Positions 1 to 11,500 of a stretch of DNA of 64,000 nt are shown in pieces. Position 1 is the first letter of the stretch; the number at the start of each line of letters is the position of its first letter. The position numbers were made by a program, and so were the translations under genes. This stretch comes from Anisakis pegreffii (Eukaryota; Nematoda; Chromadorea; Rhabditida; Anisakidae). The stretch spans positions 1-64,000 of the forward strand of contig JAPYMA010000714.1 of the NCBI GenBank assembly GCA_035041965.1, read 5' to 3'. The notes under the pieces were generated by a model. That model was given only the letters and a program-made list of their open reading frames with translations, was not told where the DNA came from and ran no database searches.

Positions 1-10
1 TCAAAGTCAT

Positions 11-68
11 TACAGAATAAAAATTTTTGGTTTTGAAGACCAACAGTTTAAACTTAACTTAAATCTGT
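11..68 (-). tRNA. trnW: Mitochondrial tRNA-Trp(UCA) copy 2, in NUMT
   Basis: The acceptor arms ACAGATT and ATTCTGT pair with one mismatch. A D stem AGTT/AACT is intact. The anticodon stem TTGGT/ACCAA encloses the loop CTTCAAA, giving anticodon TCA, which is Trp in mitochondrial code. A T arm is replaced by a short loop, as usual in nematodes. It is nearly identical to the copy at 1174-1228 except in the D arm. It is presumably not functional in the nucleus. Confidence 0.75.
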
Positions 69-162
69 AAAATAGGCACTGGTCACTTGTATATTTATAA
101 ATTATTATTTTTTACTTTTAAATAATTATAAACTTCTCTATAAACTTGTAGAATTATATATC

Positions 163-166
<4 letters not shown>

Positions 167-199
<33 letters not shown>
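167..199. repeat. TA dinucleotide repeat
   Basis: An uninterrupted run of alternating A and T of about 33 bases, between the trnS(UCN)-proximal spacer and the second trnW copy. It may derive from an AT-rich mitochondrial non-coding region. The neighbouring 200-350 stretch also holds a hairpin, GAGCCT paired with AGGCTC, that I could not assign to any tRNA. Confidence 0.9.
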
Positions 200-201
<2 letters not shown>

Positions 202-350
202 CCATCTTCACTCACAAAAAAATAATAAAAATTAAACATGTTAAAAAATTTTAAAACTTTTTGACTCTGAAACCTTTTAAAATTATTAAAAAAATTATTA
301 ACACAAAGAGCCTAGATTTGCTTGCACGCCAGGCTCCCCTGATATCACAC

Positions 351-403
351 AAAACTACAGGACAAGTCCTCTATTGTGTTTTCAAAACACAAAATAATAG
401 TTT
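351..403 (-). tRNA. trnS2: Mitochondrial tRNA-Ser(UCN), in NUMT
   Basis: The acceptor arms AAACTAT and GTAGTTT pair fully with one G-U. The anticodon stem TGTGT/ACACA holds loop TTTGAAA, anticodon TGA. A T arm AGGA/TCCT follows, and the D arm is replaced by a short linker, the normal nematode form for tRNA-Ser. It lies immediately 3' of rrnS, as in Caenorhabditis and Ascaris mtDNA. Confidence 0.8.
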
Positions 404-1106
404 AAAAAATTACTAGAGACAGGTTCCCCTACCTCTACTTTACTACAACTTACTCCCCTATAGGCAATTGATGGATGATTTGTACCGTTTTTAAATAAAC
501 TTCAGCCACCCATTAAAAGCAACTTACTGTCTTTTACAATTTCATCTAGCCTCTAAAACTAGAATCCAAAAATTAAATTATTGTAGGCCAAATTAAATCT
601 TTCTCATAAGCCAGATATCTATCTATTTTTATAGCAAAGACTAAAATTACAATCCTTAAGAATAAAATAAACGATCATACATGCGCCTAAAGAAAAAGTT
701 GAAAATGAGGGCTCTCAATCACTACTCAGCCTCCAAAGATAATTTAAAAACCTGCCAATATTCTTACAGTTTAAATATAACTTTACTCCTGCTCTTTTAA
801 ATTTTATCTAACCAGGTACTAATCTGGTTTGTTTACTAAATCTTAAAATTTAGAGTTTAAATAAAAATAATTTCTGATTTCACCCTAAAATTAAAAATCA
901 ATATCAAAATAACTCTAAATTAACATTAATTAGAGTATAAGTTTATAAAGTCTAGCCGATTATTCTGGAACAAAATTTATACAAACAATACACTGCCGGG
1001 GTAAAAAAACATTGCCCACTATATGAATCAATAATAGATAACACCATCTTAGCTCTACTTAAAACTATAATCAAATTTAAAACCCTTGTAAATAAAAAAA
1101 TTAAAT
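404..1106 (-). rRNA. rrnS: Mitochondrial small-subunit (12S) rRNA, in NUMT
   Basis: The minus strand contains the conserved segment GTTCCAGAATAATCGGCTA near 970 and, at 467-487 on the plus strand, the ATTGATGGATGATTTGTACC segment. Both are the standard nematode 12S priming sites. The ends are set by trnE upstream and trnS(UCN) downstream, giving about 703 nt, the usual length for a nematode rrnS. No large gap is evident, so the insertion looks recent. The ends are inferred from the flanking tRNAs only. Confidence 0.88.
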
Positions 1107-1165
1107 AAGATAAAAACCTTTTCTTCGAAAGAGAAAAATACTCAAAAAATTTATACTATTATCTC
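1107..1165 (-). tRNA. trnE: Mitochondrial tRNA-Glu(UUC), in NUMT
   Basis: The acceptor arms GAGATAA and TTATCTT pair with one G-U. The anticodon stem TTTCT/AGAAA holds loop CTTTCGA, anticodon TTC. It sits between trnW and rrnS, the standard nematode position. Confidence 0.82.
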
Positions 1166-1173
1166 AAAGTCAT

Positions 1174-1228
1174 TACAGAATAAAAATTTTTGGTTTTGAA
1201 GACCAACAGTTTAGTTTAGCAAATCTGT
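1174..1228 (-). tRNA. trnW: Mitochondrial tRNA-Trp(UCA) copy 1, in NUMT
   Basis: It has the same acceptor and anticodon arms as the copy at 11-68. The D arm region differs and the AGTT/AACT stem is not formed, so this copy looks degenerate. It is placed correctly between nad4L and trnE. Confidence 0.78.
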
Positions 1229-1245
1229 AAAATAGGCACTGGTCA

Positions 1246-1462
1246 CTACCATGCGAATTTCATATTACCAACCATAACAATCATCCCTAAAACACTGGAA
1301 ATCACACTAAAACACATAAAATAAAAAAAATATCATTTCATTTAAAACTGTAGAAAAATAAATAAAAAGTCTTATAACAATAAATTCTAAAGAAATCAAG
1401 ATAAAAATTAAACGTTGCCATTTAAAAAACAAGGATAAAGATCTAATAAACATAAAAATAAT
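1246..1462 (-). pseudogene. nad4L: nad4L (NADH dehydrogenase subunit 4L) relic, in NUMT
   Basis: With the invertebrate mitochondrial code the frame from ATT at 1462 contains FKWQRLIFILISLEF and later FYFMCFSVISSVLG and MIVMVGNMKF, hallmark nematode ND4L segments. The reading frame breaks at a run of eight A on the plus strand (1323-1330), where seven would be needed. The conserved C-terminal end after MKF is also displaced by one base, leaving a premature TAG. The span is 217 nt, one more than a multiple of three. ND4L is a membrane subunit of complex I; this copy is not expected to be expressed. Confidence 0.85.
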
Positions 1463-1495
1463 TTACACCTTACGCAAGGCCCCAGAAAAATTCAT
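1463..1495 (-). pseudogene. nad6: nad6 C-terminal end, in NUMT
   Basis: The last codons read MNFSGALRKV then TAA, abutting the ATT start of nad4L exactly, which is the nematode mtDNA arrangement. Beyond the ATG the sequence loses mitochondrial AT bias, so this is taken as the insertion edge. Only about ten codons are recognisable. Confidence 0.6.
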
Positions 1496-4437
1496 GAAGG
1501 CATATCAAGTGAAGCCTAAATATGCTCTTCAGTTAGCAGTTCCCCTTGAAAGGTTTCCCTTTCAATCCTTCGGCTCCAAAACGGCTATTCATCTGCTTAA
1601 GAAATCTCGTTCGAAGACCAAACTAACTAATTGTTCTTTAAATTTTATGATGATGCAAACGAACTTTAAAAATAAGTTGATAAAAATGAGTGAGTGCACA
1701 TATGCCGTTGGAATATTTGAGTAAAACAAGTGACAGAATACAAAGAAGAGTTCATCAAGTCGAGATTGATTGTAGCAGTAATACAGCATAATGCATAAGT
1801 CCATCGCGTATCTTACCATCATCGTCATTAGTAATACAATCATTTTAGAGACGAGAAATCAGATGAGAACATCTCCGACTCAGTTATTAATGAAGTCGTG
1901 ACTTTTATGTTCCTAATTTCTTTTGTTTTAAATGATTAAAAGGTGAGGTTTAATGATGCGAATGAGTACCTACATGTAAGGGAGTGACGAGTGAGCGCAC
2001 AACAGGTGAGATATATCCACCGAGATAGGACGCCGCCGCATCTATTCGACGCATCATTTTAATCAAGTTATTAATCTCCTTTTGATAATAATATCACCCG
2101 GCCTATTATCATATTGTCCTCGATGTGGCTGCTCGCACTCAGTCCTTCACTTGTTATCATATTACAGCTGATGTTCGCGCAGTTTTGATGTTGTCACTTA
2201 TTAATATTCTCTTTTGAACGAGTTCATTAATAATCCGATATGATACTTTGACAGAAGCCGACAGTAGCCTGTGGGCCTGTGCTCATTCCCTTTGGATCTT
2301 TACAGGGATGAACGATACCTTCATTTCGTTTGAGTCGGGTACCTTAGGCGATTTTATCATATCAGTGTTGATTAATTTTCGACAGATTGAAAAAGTTTTA
2401 AAATTTGCGATGCGGTGACTGTAATTACATCGATCACCTCTGATGAGTTTCTGAAGGAAAGAAACATTGATGAGATGGGATTGCTGATTGTGAGCAAAAA
2501 ATGAGTAAAAGGCTGAGAAGGTTTATCATGCACACTGAAGGAAATGTGTATTATTGTTAATAAATTATATTTGCGTGGAGAGATTATGAATGGCAACAAA
2601 AACCATCAATGTTGTTATCTTCAATAATGCAGCCATTGGATGGCCAAACTACGACTATACGGAATGGAAACATTGCTTTAAACGATTGAGGAGAAAACGT
2701 AATTCAGTTACAAATAAGTACATTTTTACTGTACTACAACTTTGGTTGCTCATAATATTCGAAAATGGTTCATAAAGCAAGAGAGAGCGTTGCAAAAGTA
2801 AATTCTAACTCGTCCAACCCTACAGATAATCCAACTGGTTCAAGCCCAGGCTAAGACTTAACTTCAGGTTGGCACTCGGCTATGGCTTATGCTTGTTCTT
2901 AGCCTTACCCTTCTTAGCCTTACCTTACCGTTCAGCTCGAACCTTTCCGTAACCATCAATAAAGTTCTAGCCAGAGTGCTCACACTCTTCAGATGACCTA
3001 TTGGAAATACCTGTTATGGTGCTGGAGAGATTAGAAACTTTATTACTGATTGTGAAAATTTTTCACGAGATCATTTCCTTGACTAAAATTATCATCCTCG
3101 TTAAATCGTGTCAAGGAAGAAAGTCGCTCTACTCTTCCAATATAAACTCAACCACAAACCTATGCTTGAAAGGCTTGAACTGTTGGTAATCGATCAGTGA
3201 CAATGCTGATATAAATATGCACATGGGGAGTGCATGAAATGATGACAGCCAACTCAAGCCTCACAAATGATGAATGAATGCACATCGAAATTATTCAAAT
3301 TCGATTCCACTAAAAGATAATAAATCTATTTTTGGTTGCGTAACCGTCACAATGCTTATTATTCATAATACAGCATCACGCATGCGTTGTTGTTCGATGA
3401 TACAATTGATTACTCAACGAAATACTGAAAATACTTCGCATACAAATAAATTGACCGAACAACTGAATTTCTATCAATCAAGTTCTGAGAAATTCAAGGA
3501 AAATGAAGAAAAAAACGAAAAAACAGTATTCCATAAATTATTGCAATGTTGGAATGGAATAATCAGTAAGAATTCACAACAAGTTCATCACCTCATTAGG
3601 TTTGCAAATATTCACTATGTCGTACAATTCTGAGTGATTCCGAACCAGTTTCGCGCGCATCCTTGACCCGTTATATGCCTCAGAAACAGTGTTTCTGACA
3701 AATTCGACGATTTATTACTCGTTATCATCTTTTATGTGCATCCATATATCATCAAATATTTTGATTTCAGTGTTTTTTTGATCATCGCTCCAACAAATCA
3801 AAATTCTTTTATCTCATCCTTCGATTCCTTTTTCCTTCCTTGCTTGCTCCAATCATAAAATCAATCTAAACACCTTCTCACCCATTGTAGTCTAAACCGG
3901 CCAACTAGCACCGATGATGATTCGTTGCTGTAATATTTTCAGATGCACAAAAACTGATTCGAAATTCCACTTCTCAGATCTTCAAACCCATTCAGCGCAA
4001 AGGCAATCAAAAATTTTATGTGAAACAATAAATTATTGTCTCGTCGAAATGTTGAATATTGAATCATATTTATGCGCTGGGATAACGGACTCTAATATCG
4101 TTTCAACTTGATTCAATTCGAACAAAAAAATTCTCATAACGACTAACAATTTCAAATTGCTGTGGGCTACCGAAAGAACATGACATTTCTGATGCATGAA
4201 TGCAACAGTACAATGAATCGAAAGCATCGTACATCGCGAATAGGGCAACAAAACAGAATCACAACGGACAAGAGCGGCGCAATCACGAGAGAGCGCAACG
4301 TTGTTGGTTATCATAGGAAAGCGTTGTTTATAATCGTGCATAAAGAACGACACGAGTGAATGTTTTAATGGCATCGAATGCCTCAGGCCGAATGCTGCTG
4401 CATTATATCTGGGGAATTTGCAAAAGCTGCTTCGTCC

Positions 4438-4469
4438 TTTATGACAAGACGGCAGCGTCTTGTCATAAA
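4438..4469. repeat. Perfect 14-bp inverted repeat with 4-nt loop
   Basis: TTTATGACAAGACG is followed by the loop GCAG and then by its exact reverse complement. No flanking gene end explains it as a terminator. Confidence 0.9.
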
Positions 4470-5548
4470 ATTCAACCAACTGCATTAAACTACTCCCAAA
4501 AATCACAACGAATACGAGAATAAAAGCCTAAGCCTACTCCACTATATCGATAGAATCGTCCGATACTATAACGCAAGAAATTGTTCTCGCTTAAAAATGC
4601 ACATCAGCCAACTACGGTAGATGATGGAACAACTAGAGCAGTCCATTTCGAGAGAGTAAACAATTTGACGTAAAGTATAATAGCACTAAGCACCAAATCT
4701 TCTGCTCATCTTAAACGATCATTACAACGATCATAAGTTCACGAATAAAGCAGACTTCCTGATTCTGACTAGTATAATATTTTATTGGGAAAATTGTTCC
4801 CAGCCCAGGAATCACGTTCAACACGAACGGTGGACGTGAGGAATTCTGAAAGTAATCTTTTTTCAAGATTGATAAGAAGAAACAAGCCTCGTGACGTACA
4901 GCTGACTGTGAAAAACTAACTTTTCAAACAGTTTCATCTAAATTCTTTATGATGTGAATGAATATTTTCTTTGTTGACTTTCTTTCTGATAAATGAATAT
5001 TCATCTTCTTTGTTCGTAAAAGTTCAAATGTGACTAAGAAAAACCTTCTTTACACCGTATTAGTGCAGTGTTTAGAGAGATGTGTTATGAAATGAACAAA
5101 TCATCAAACGAAGAAATCCGATGATGCGTTAATATTGCGTTCGCTTAAGCAAGAAAGGCCCACTTTGAGGGCTTTATAGCACTGATGATGTCAATCCATT
5201 ACACGCATCTCAGCTTCGGTCTTTTATCTGACAAAACAAAGGATAAACATGAAGAGAACATAAAAATGGCAACAGTTTGCTGGCGTTGTCGGTACATAAA
5301 CGTAATGTCATAAAGAGCGACATAATGTACCTGCTGGTTGCTCTTCTCTTCAAAATACCATACCGAAAAGGTCATCAAAGTGCTTTGTGTTGCGTGTGTT
5401 CAATTGTTTAATGTCTATTGGTCATTTGTAGAAATTAAATGAATGGATGAACGCATTGGATAGGATGGATATATCAGATGATAGAGCAGAGTCGAGCACA
5501 GCATATACCATTATCAGCGTTGTGCAGCTGTCGATGTTCTTCAGCTAG

Positions 5549-5582
5549 CCAGCAGCAGCAGCAGGATCAGCAGCAGCAGCAC
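5549..5582 (+). repeat. CAG-rich trinucleotide tract
   Basis: Two CAG/AGC runs of four to five units are separated by GATCAG. In one frame they would encode polyglutamine inside a 110-codon open frame (5478-5810), but no splice context or homology supports that frame as a gene. Confidence 0.8.
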
Positions 5583-8500
5583 ATCATGATGAATTACGCT
5601 ACAATCAATTCTTCAAACATCTTGTCTTATCTGTCATTTCACTCGTTCAGCCAATACAAATGCTCACTTATTCATTCAAGAAAATACCGAATCGACCATC
5701 TTCCCCGCACATTTGTAACCTTTTTGAACGGCACTTTTAACTTGCCTATGACAATAATAGCAAAAATTATCCGAGAAATTTGGCAAAATTTGAATCGTTT
5801 GATTATTTGAAAACATTCCACTGCAATTTCGTTAATTGGTCAACAGTAGATCAGAGGAATTGTGAGAAAGTCCTCGTGATAAACCACGTTATGTTAAGCA
5901 CCCTCAAAATTACTGAAAAGAATGGTATATTCAGTGGTACAGTTAAATGGTACCTGACATTGTGACAGAATTGATTTGCAGAGGTGTTGCTGGTAGGCAA
6001 GGATCACCAACATAGAAGTTGACTGCCGTTTTCAGTGACAGATTTTATGCTCTTCATACTATTGACCCGAATGATTGATACATTAAGAGAACGGTAATTA
6101 ATTCATTTCTTAATAAGATGTACTAACTGAAGCGTTCGACGTTACGTAACTAATACTCTTCGTCTACTCTAATTAACACCGAAAACATCTGTTATAAGTC
6201 TCGCATTATGAGATCTAATGAATAAACATGTCCTATTATACAACGAGACGCCTATCGTGAGTGCAATACTTATACGGAGCAAAACATGCGTAGAATCACG
6301 TTGAAATCCAGCGCTTCAAATTGAACACTTCCACTGTCATGCTTGTCAATTACGAATTAAAAGAAGATCACTTAAGTTGATCAGCCTCATTCAACTAGCA
6401 AAATTTAACTTATTCAGGAGGGTCCATTTGTGAAATGTGATGAAAATCATGCTTTTAGGGCATTCAATCAAAACTTCACGCAAACGCAAACGTTGCGTTG
6501 ACCTTGGAATGAGCCATCAAGCTTTCACAACGAAGACTGCTCTGACCTCTTTGATCATTTCCGATCAGCCTGTAAAGCACAATCGATGTCGGCTTGTATC
6601 AAAGCACGAAGACGTTTGATGCTTATCAGAATCTGGGCTCACAATAGAAATATCACATGAATAAAGCAGATGAATTGTGATGCATAATTGATCACTGTTT
6701 ACAGATTGTTGATATGCGTACATAAACAAACAATCCAAACGTTCCTCCATTCATTCATTCCTTTGAGAAGTGCCTCGCCATGCTCGTATTGATCAACCTT
6801 GTTGACAAATATAATTAATAATTCCTTTGAGATCTCATTCGTTTCGTCTTATTCGATTGATTGCGTGTTATGGCAAAGAAAGTAAATCCATATAAAAGTC
6901 TGAGGTCCCACTCAAGCCACCACTACTTTGATGAACAAGTGACATTGGAACTATAAATTAATGCCATCTCTTATCAAGCAGAATGAATGAACCCAGCTTA
7001 CACCTACATTTTTATTTATAGGTAGAGCTTCGCGTATTGAATGCATTTTAATGAATTATTAGGCATTAGCCATATGGAAGTTTTGCATTTCCAGCTATAG
7101 GATTCTATGTGAACGTGATCGAAAATATGACTTTGCTCATTCAGTTTAGCAGTTGGCGTTTGGAAATCTTACCCAAGTTAAATTAAAACTTCACATTCTG
7201 AAGTGACACTTCCGATATGGTTCTGAGAAGAAGATCCGCCGAAGGAATTTATTGCTGATCCTCTACGGATAAGTGCAGTTGTTGTTGCCTTTGTTTTATT
7301 GAGCATTAAAATGACATAAAGTAAAGAATTATGAGGATTGAATATGATTCAATCTTATATTCACCGATCAACAATAAAATTCGTTTGATAATGGCTGATG
7401 TGCCGGATGTGCGAGATCATAAACGGTTAGTTATTGGGGTTATAGTGACCATATAAAATATTCGTTAAGAATGCGGAGGCGGCACAGGGTTTATGACAAC
7501 GAAATTGCAAGGTATTCAAATGAAGACACAGTGGATTGTGAGTGTGTAAACTGCTCAAGTGTGTTTTATTGTTAACGATAAAATAACAACAGAAACATTG
7601 AGTGGATTATGAACTGTGTTGTTGTTATAAATGTTACAAATAGACGACGCTTTATAAAAATGTATACAGGTGATGGATGTGTTTCTTTGGGAATTTATGC
7701 TTTTGTTGACTGAACATATAAATATGCGATTCGTTTTATCGTTTAAGCAATCCGTCAAAAATGACCGATTGCCCGACTTCATCGAACAATCTTACAGCCC
7801 TTTGGGTGTTTACAACACAACAAAACACGACTAACATTACTGCTATTGCAACAACAGTAAACTCTCGACCTTATGTCCTCTCCGATACCATAAGCTGAAC
7901 TTTACGCTTTAAGATGCGATCCGTTTGCTGTACAGCTTCTTTATCAACTTATCAAAGCTAAACTTCACTCATTTCATCACTGGACTCGATCATTTCATAT
8001 TGAAACCAATCGCTGAATACACTGCGAACAACGCCGTTCAACATATTGCGGTTTTTATTATCAGTATTGTGATTATCTTATCACTGTTGAAATAAAGAGA
8101 GAAAAATGATCAATTCAAGAACTGCGTGAATAGATGACAGTGAAATAATGAATTCAACTAGCGGCCCAATGAGCAGAAACTAACATAGAGAGGCAAGAAA
8201 TCTTCTGAGGATCGAATAGTTTCTTTGGAAGGTGTGAAAGATCTTTACAAAATTACCTTGAAACTTCGTAAAACTAGTTCGAAATCCAATTCACACCGGA
8301 AAAATTCAACAGTACCCTTTAATTTCGAGAAAAGAATTTGAAAAGGTAAATGAAAATCGTATCCATCCATACTCGATAGACAGACGTTGGCAAGCAAAGT
8401 ATTGCGTCGTATTTGAAGCAGATGTGAAAATGGCTGTATGAAAAATTTTGTTGCCAATCGACGAACGATTATGTCGTTTACTTCCAAATAAAAGAGATTC

Positions 8501-11500
8501 GACAAGTCGGCGCCTTCGGAGAGTTTTTTGCTAAGTGAATGTTGATGATGATAAATGCTGAATCGGATACGGAAATCAACGCAGATGTTTGTGTATGAGC
8601 AGTTAAGAGTCAGTCGATTGCTATTCTGCGCTTCACATTAATTCTTTTCTTCGGATTTTCGTTCAAATTTTATGCAGTTATTTGCTTTTTATGGTGTTTA
8701 CTCGAACCGATAACCCGAACTTCTCCCGCTTTCTTTGACTTTCTATGTGAACAATTAACGAATTGGACCATCTTTTCAGTTATGATCTGCTCGATATGTT
8801 TCGAGAGTACTGGTCACTTTGAATCGGAATTCTTCCGTGTTTCGAATATGAGAAGCCTGAAAGAAGTGCCGAGTATTGAATGGGATTTTTAACTTTTCAT
8901 TAGATCACATTATCCAGATTAATGTTATTGGAAACGAACTTCATTAACAATAAGAGCATTTTATGAATGTGCAAATGCACTGATTACCATAACAAATTGA
9001 TGATGGTCAATTTGTAGGAAATGTATGAAAGACATTAATGGATTAATGACCTAATGTATTACTTCCGACATATGCAAATTAATGTTTTGCATGAGCAGTA
9101 AAAAACACTCACAATCAATAGTAAGACATTGTCTTATCGAGAATAATAGCCAAGTAAGAGGGAACAAACGGAAGCAAAAGAGAATGTGACAAGAGGATAA
9201 GGATAAACGAAGATGCGACATGAAGAGGATATTAAAAGTCTCATCCCAAGATAGACAATTGAAACAGACAGCATGAAGATACACTGGGCTCAAGTATGGA
9301 TTGTGAGGATGGTCGTATCTCTGTGATGTTACGTAATGATAATGGATAAGAGTGAATGCAAGAGCCATTACTGTTGAATGGATCATGCACTAAGTGTCTA
9401 TTGTTTTATTGAGCGAAAGAGATGTTCATTAGAGACGAGCATGTATTGTATTGAATTGTTGTCTCGTATTGTTAGGTCATCAAAAAACAATAAGAAGCGT
9501 TAAGATAAAGAGATTGCAGAAGGCAACGGGGGTTCACTTCTTTTGTGGTTTTGTTTGAATCTATTCGAGGGGAATATTTTAATAGAGCGTAAACAATTTG
9601 CAATTAATGTCACTTCGATTAGTTTAGATTAACGCAATTTGCTGAGGGAATATAGCATCTTTATTCTTTATTAGATGTCATCTTAATCCAAATTGAATAG
9701 AAGGGGAATTGTACAACAGATAAAAGGTGAAATGATCAGGTATTTCTTATTGATCAATGTAGTTCGATGGCTATTTATCTGTTTGTGAGTAATTCGGGGT
9801 GAAATTAGAGGACAATTCGGAGTATATTGTAAGATACCAAAAAATATTTTACAAATGGATTCTATCCGCTGGCAAGACGGATTCAGCAACAAAATCTCTT
9901 TCAAAAATTACAATCAAGTGATATTTTCTCACTGGCTATTGAACTGAGTAAGCTAAGGATTTAGCCTGATACTTTTCGAATGAGCCATCTTTTCAGTTCT
10001 ATTTGAGGAACCATGTCGGATGATGTTTTGTGAAGCTGTATTCGAATGAATGAAAACGAAAAGCTTTTCCCCCTTAAAGCAATGATTTGAATTAATCTTA
10101 TTATGTATATAAATGTGCACCTGCAACGCACATGCATAGCAGATCGCATAGAATGTGCATGCGATAAGCTTTCAACATAATCTACACAAAATCTTATTAT
10201 TGTTATTATTAAATCAACTGTTATATAATAAATCGTCACATGTGTATGTAATCCTCTTAATAAGCATACCAAATGGTATGCATGAACTGTACAAATCCGC
10301 TTCTTGACTAGATAATGCTTTATCCAAACATGCATGCATGAAAGAGTATAAGACGAAAACTGTGAGTGAGATTTTCACCAGCATGTGAACGACTCCGGTT
10401 TCAATTTGTTCCACTCAGAAAACTACAATTTAGCCGCTGTTGATAGAGATTTGCTCTACGGACTATCAAATGATTTTTTGAATACTGAATATCGCACTAT
10501 TGAATTTTTGAATCGAACCAATCTGACTGTGGATTTGACAGTATGACAGTTTATTCAACATGTTCGTGAAACTTAAATCTGTACTACTAGGAATTCTGCT
10601 GAAGCATTGCTGAGTGGCTGCAATATCCGACACGATTGATAACATGCTGTAAAAATTTCACGATTTTATTATGGAACAATCGAAAGTAATAGAATTATAA
10701 TCGGGTATAGCTGCAGATATCGTAAATAAATATGATTAATGAAAAAAATTATCTTGACATTTGACGTGATAATATTTTTTAGATGGAAGTAGATAGATAA
10801 TGCCTTATGATGATTTGTGATCGATTAAATGTATAAATTTTAAAGTTCACGTCTCGTTGTGCAGTCTTGCTGTTGGATGTCATCTGTAAAGAAACGAAGA
10901 AATCAGTGATTGAAGGTTTTGATAACGTCAAGGTGCAGAAAATGATTTAAAGATATGCATATTGCATAGGACAAGGCCACAAACTCGTGATTGGAATGAT
11001 ATAAGTGACACTTCATTATGATATATTATCATAACACGCTGATTTGTGCTCGGCAATATTCATCAATTCAATAAGCTCGCTTACATCATATCACAGATAT
11101 TTATCCGATATAAATCTTTTTTAAAAGTCATTTTACCTCATTTCTAAATGTGTTGAATTTATCGATGTTTGAGGGGAGGGGAGAGAGGAGGGATAAGATC
11201 ATTGAAAAAGTAACAAGTACTTAGTCTAATGGACAAATATTTTTGGAAATTGAGGATTTCAAAAAATTGATGAAATTCCTATTCGTTCATGAATCAGAAC
11301 TTTTAAGACCACTCAAGTTTTCAGATTTTATGAATAAATTCTGTTTTAGGATGAGTGTGATATCGTATTCCATCACTGTCACGCCAAATCAAGTTTAATT
11401 TGCTGAATATTTCGAAAACTTCGACGATTATTGGCAATGTGGAGCCGAAATTCCATACCGTCTTGGATCAACTTTTGGTCCTTTTGAGGATTTTCGACTT

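Larger units (their letters stand above)
1..1495 (-). other. Nuclear mitochondrial insert (NUMT)
   Basis: Read on the minus strand this segment gives, in order, the 3' end of nad6, nad4L, trnW, trnE, rrnS and trnS(UCN), then an AT-rich spacer with a TA repeat, then another trnW. The first six match the gene order of Caenorhabditis and ascaridoid mtDNA. The nad4L frame is broken and one trnW copy has a damaged D arm, so I read it as a nuclear copy. The rightmost recognisable mitochondrial codons lie at about 1495, beyond which base composition changes. The second trnW at the left edge suggests a tandem or rearranged insertion continuing outside the window. A chimeric assembly join is the main alternative. 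Confidence 0.85.

Noticed and set aside
1494..1724. Plus-strand 76-codon frame at the NUMT edge
   Set aside because: It starts at the NUMT boundary in antisense to the nad6 end and has no protein features.
4033..4506. 157-codon minus-strand open frame
   Set aside because: No signal, domain, repeat or splice context, and its amino-acid composition looks random. The 14-bp hairpin falls inside it.
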